From assembly GCA_004375785.1 (NCBI GenBank), contig SOKM01000233.1:1-5822 (forward strand): a stretch of 5,822 nucleotides of DNA, in the 5' to 3' direction. A program made the translations under genes and the position numbers. Below are positions 5,028 to 5,822 of the stretch, in pieces. The notes below the pieces were generated by a model. It ran no database searches. It saw only the letters and a list, made by a program, of their open reading frames with translations, and was not told the origin of the DNA. This DNA comes from Candidatus Cloacimonadota bacterium. GTDB lineage: Bacteria > Hydrothermota > E44-bin80. Within the stretch, counting starts at the first letter, position 1, and each line of letters starts with the position of its first letter.

Positions 5028-5822
5028 ATGAAAATTAAACTGGGTTTTATTATTCTCTTTTGTGTCTTTACAGTATCACTTACTGCACAGCAAGCAAGAT
5101 CTGATTCTATTGTGAGGGTGGGAGCGTGTGAGACACCTGGGATTACCTGGGGAGTGTTTGTGCAGGATAGTTTTGCGTATGTGGCAGATAGATCGTATCT
5201 CACAATTGTTAATATATCTGTTCAAACAAGTCCATCTATTATCGGCACCATCTCGCATCCTGCTTATATTGCACCACTAGGACTATGCGTCAGAGACACG
5301 ATTGCCTATCTAAACTGCCATTTACTTAGCAGATTTTCTGATGTAAGTATTGCGGACCCTATAAATCCTTATCTCCTTGGTTGGTGTAGTATTTACTCAG
5401 GGGTTGGTCAAGAAGCAAAAGGTATCTGTTTGAGAAATAATCTTGCTTATGTGACAACAGGTAGCACTGGATTTAAAATTATAAATATACTCTTTCCCTC
5501 TTCTCCTACAGTTATTGACTCTTTTCAAACATCGGGGATATCAGTAGATCTTTATGTAGATGATACTATTGCTTACATTGCTGACCTCGATAGTCTTTTA
5601 ATACTCAATGTTGCAGACTCAACTAATACATGCAGAATAGGGACTGTTGATATGCCCAACAGCTGTTATGATGTTTTTGTTGTTGATACATTTGCATATG
5701 CAGTTTGTCTAAGTAATTTTGGTACAGATGGAACTTTACAAATTGTGAATGTGTCAGATCCAGCGGCTCCATTCATTATTAACAGTGTCACAATGAATGG
5801 CGACCCACTTGCAGTTTGTGTT
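5028..5822 (+). CDS. secreted LVIVD-repeat beta-propeller protein (5' part)
   Basis: Open for 265 codons and cut by the window edge. Residues 1-20 form a Sec signal peptide (Lys at 2 and 4, hydrophobic 5-17, likely cleavage after SLTA), so the product should leave the cytoplasm. The rest is a chain of roughly 40-residue repeats with the LVIVD pattern (a V.VxDxxAYVAD-like strand, then LxIVNVSDPxxP, then a following strand). They lie at about 38-76, 82-124, 129-169, 171-210 and 211-256, with a sixth beginning near 258. Clear examples are SFAYVADRSYLTIVNIS (48-64) and LQIVNVSDPAAPFI (247-260). Such repeats form beta-propellers; ligand and role are unknown, and adhesion or cell-surface use is only a guess. 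The mature part has nine cysteines (34, 87, 97, 120, 134, 202, 213, 227, 264). The gene stands apart from the divergent housekeeping operon. A sorting or other domain may lie beyond the window. Confidence 0.85.
   Translation, partial: MKIKLGFIILFCVFTVSLTAQQARSDSIVRVGACETPGITWGVFVQDSFAYVADRSYLTIVNISVQTSPSIIGTISHPAYIAPLGLCVRDTIAYLNCHLLSRFSDVSIADPINPYLLGWCSIYSGVGQEAKGICLRNNLAYVTTGSTGFKIINILFPSSPTVIDSFQTSGISVDLYVDDTIAYIADLDSLLILNVADSTNTCRIGTVDMPNSCYDVFVVDTFAYAVCLSNFGTDGTLQIVNVSDPAAPFIINSVTMNGDPLAVCV

Noticed and set aside
4949..5258. Two minus-strand open frames (4949-5203 and 5076-5258)
   Set aside because: Both are antisense to the promoter and signal-peptide region of the LVIVD gene, which has a far better start and domain support.

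Overview
The window looks bacterial, AT-rich and compact. Four genes lie on the minus strand. Reading right to left they are tilS (4667-3273), hpt (3280-2759), ftsH (2759-843) and folE (596-18). One gene starts on the plus strand at 5028 and runs off the right edge. tilS-hpt-ftsH is a gene cluster conserved across many bacteria (for example Bacillus subtilis tilS-hprT-ftsH), with folate genes often nearby, so this part is ordinary housekeeping. FtsH has two membrane segments and the plus-strand gene has a Sec-type signal peptide and LVIVD-like beta-propeller repeats. Secreted LVIVD proteins are, from general knowledge, frequent in uncultured candidate phyla such as WOR-3 and other relatives of the FCB group. 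That placement is a guess, not something the sequence proves.

Layout. 1-596: folE, with a low-complexity 3' end. 597-842: a 246-base gap without a clear promoter or terminator. It holds a degenerate 9-bp tandem array that touches folE and can be read as a 27-codon mini-ORF overlapping the folE start (ATGA), plus further short-period simple sequence. 843-4667: the tightly packed tilS-hpt-ftsH operon, with an 8-bp overlap (hpt starts with TTG) and a TAATG overlap. 4668-5027: a 360-base divergent intergenic region holding two strong promoters facing outward, a 35-bp tandem duplication, a hairpin, an inverted pair of REP-like palindromes and a degenerate 7-bp-type repeat. 5028-5822: the 5' part of a secreted LVIVD-repeat protein.

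How the genes work together. TilS modifies the CAU anticodon of tRNA-Ile2 to lysidine, Hpt salvages hypoxanthine/guanine, FtsH degrades membrane and short-lived proteins, and FolE takes GTP into pterin/folate synthesis. The operon promoter (TTGCTT, 17 bp, TATACT) lies so close to tilS that transcription should begin at the ATG itself, giving a leaderless mRNA. hpt and ftsH would then depend on overlapping starts and their own Shine-Dalgarno sites. The divergent secreted-protein gene has a full-consensus promoter (TTGACA, 17 bp, TATAAT) and a strong ribosome binding site.

No new enzymatic system was seen. The most unusual material is the non-coding DNA: the REP-like pair with covarying stems, the leaderless promoter, the repeat-built mini-ORF in front of folE, and simple-sequence tracts that run into the 3' ends of two genes.
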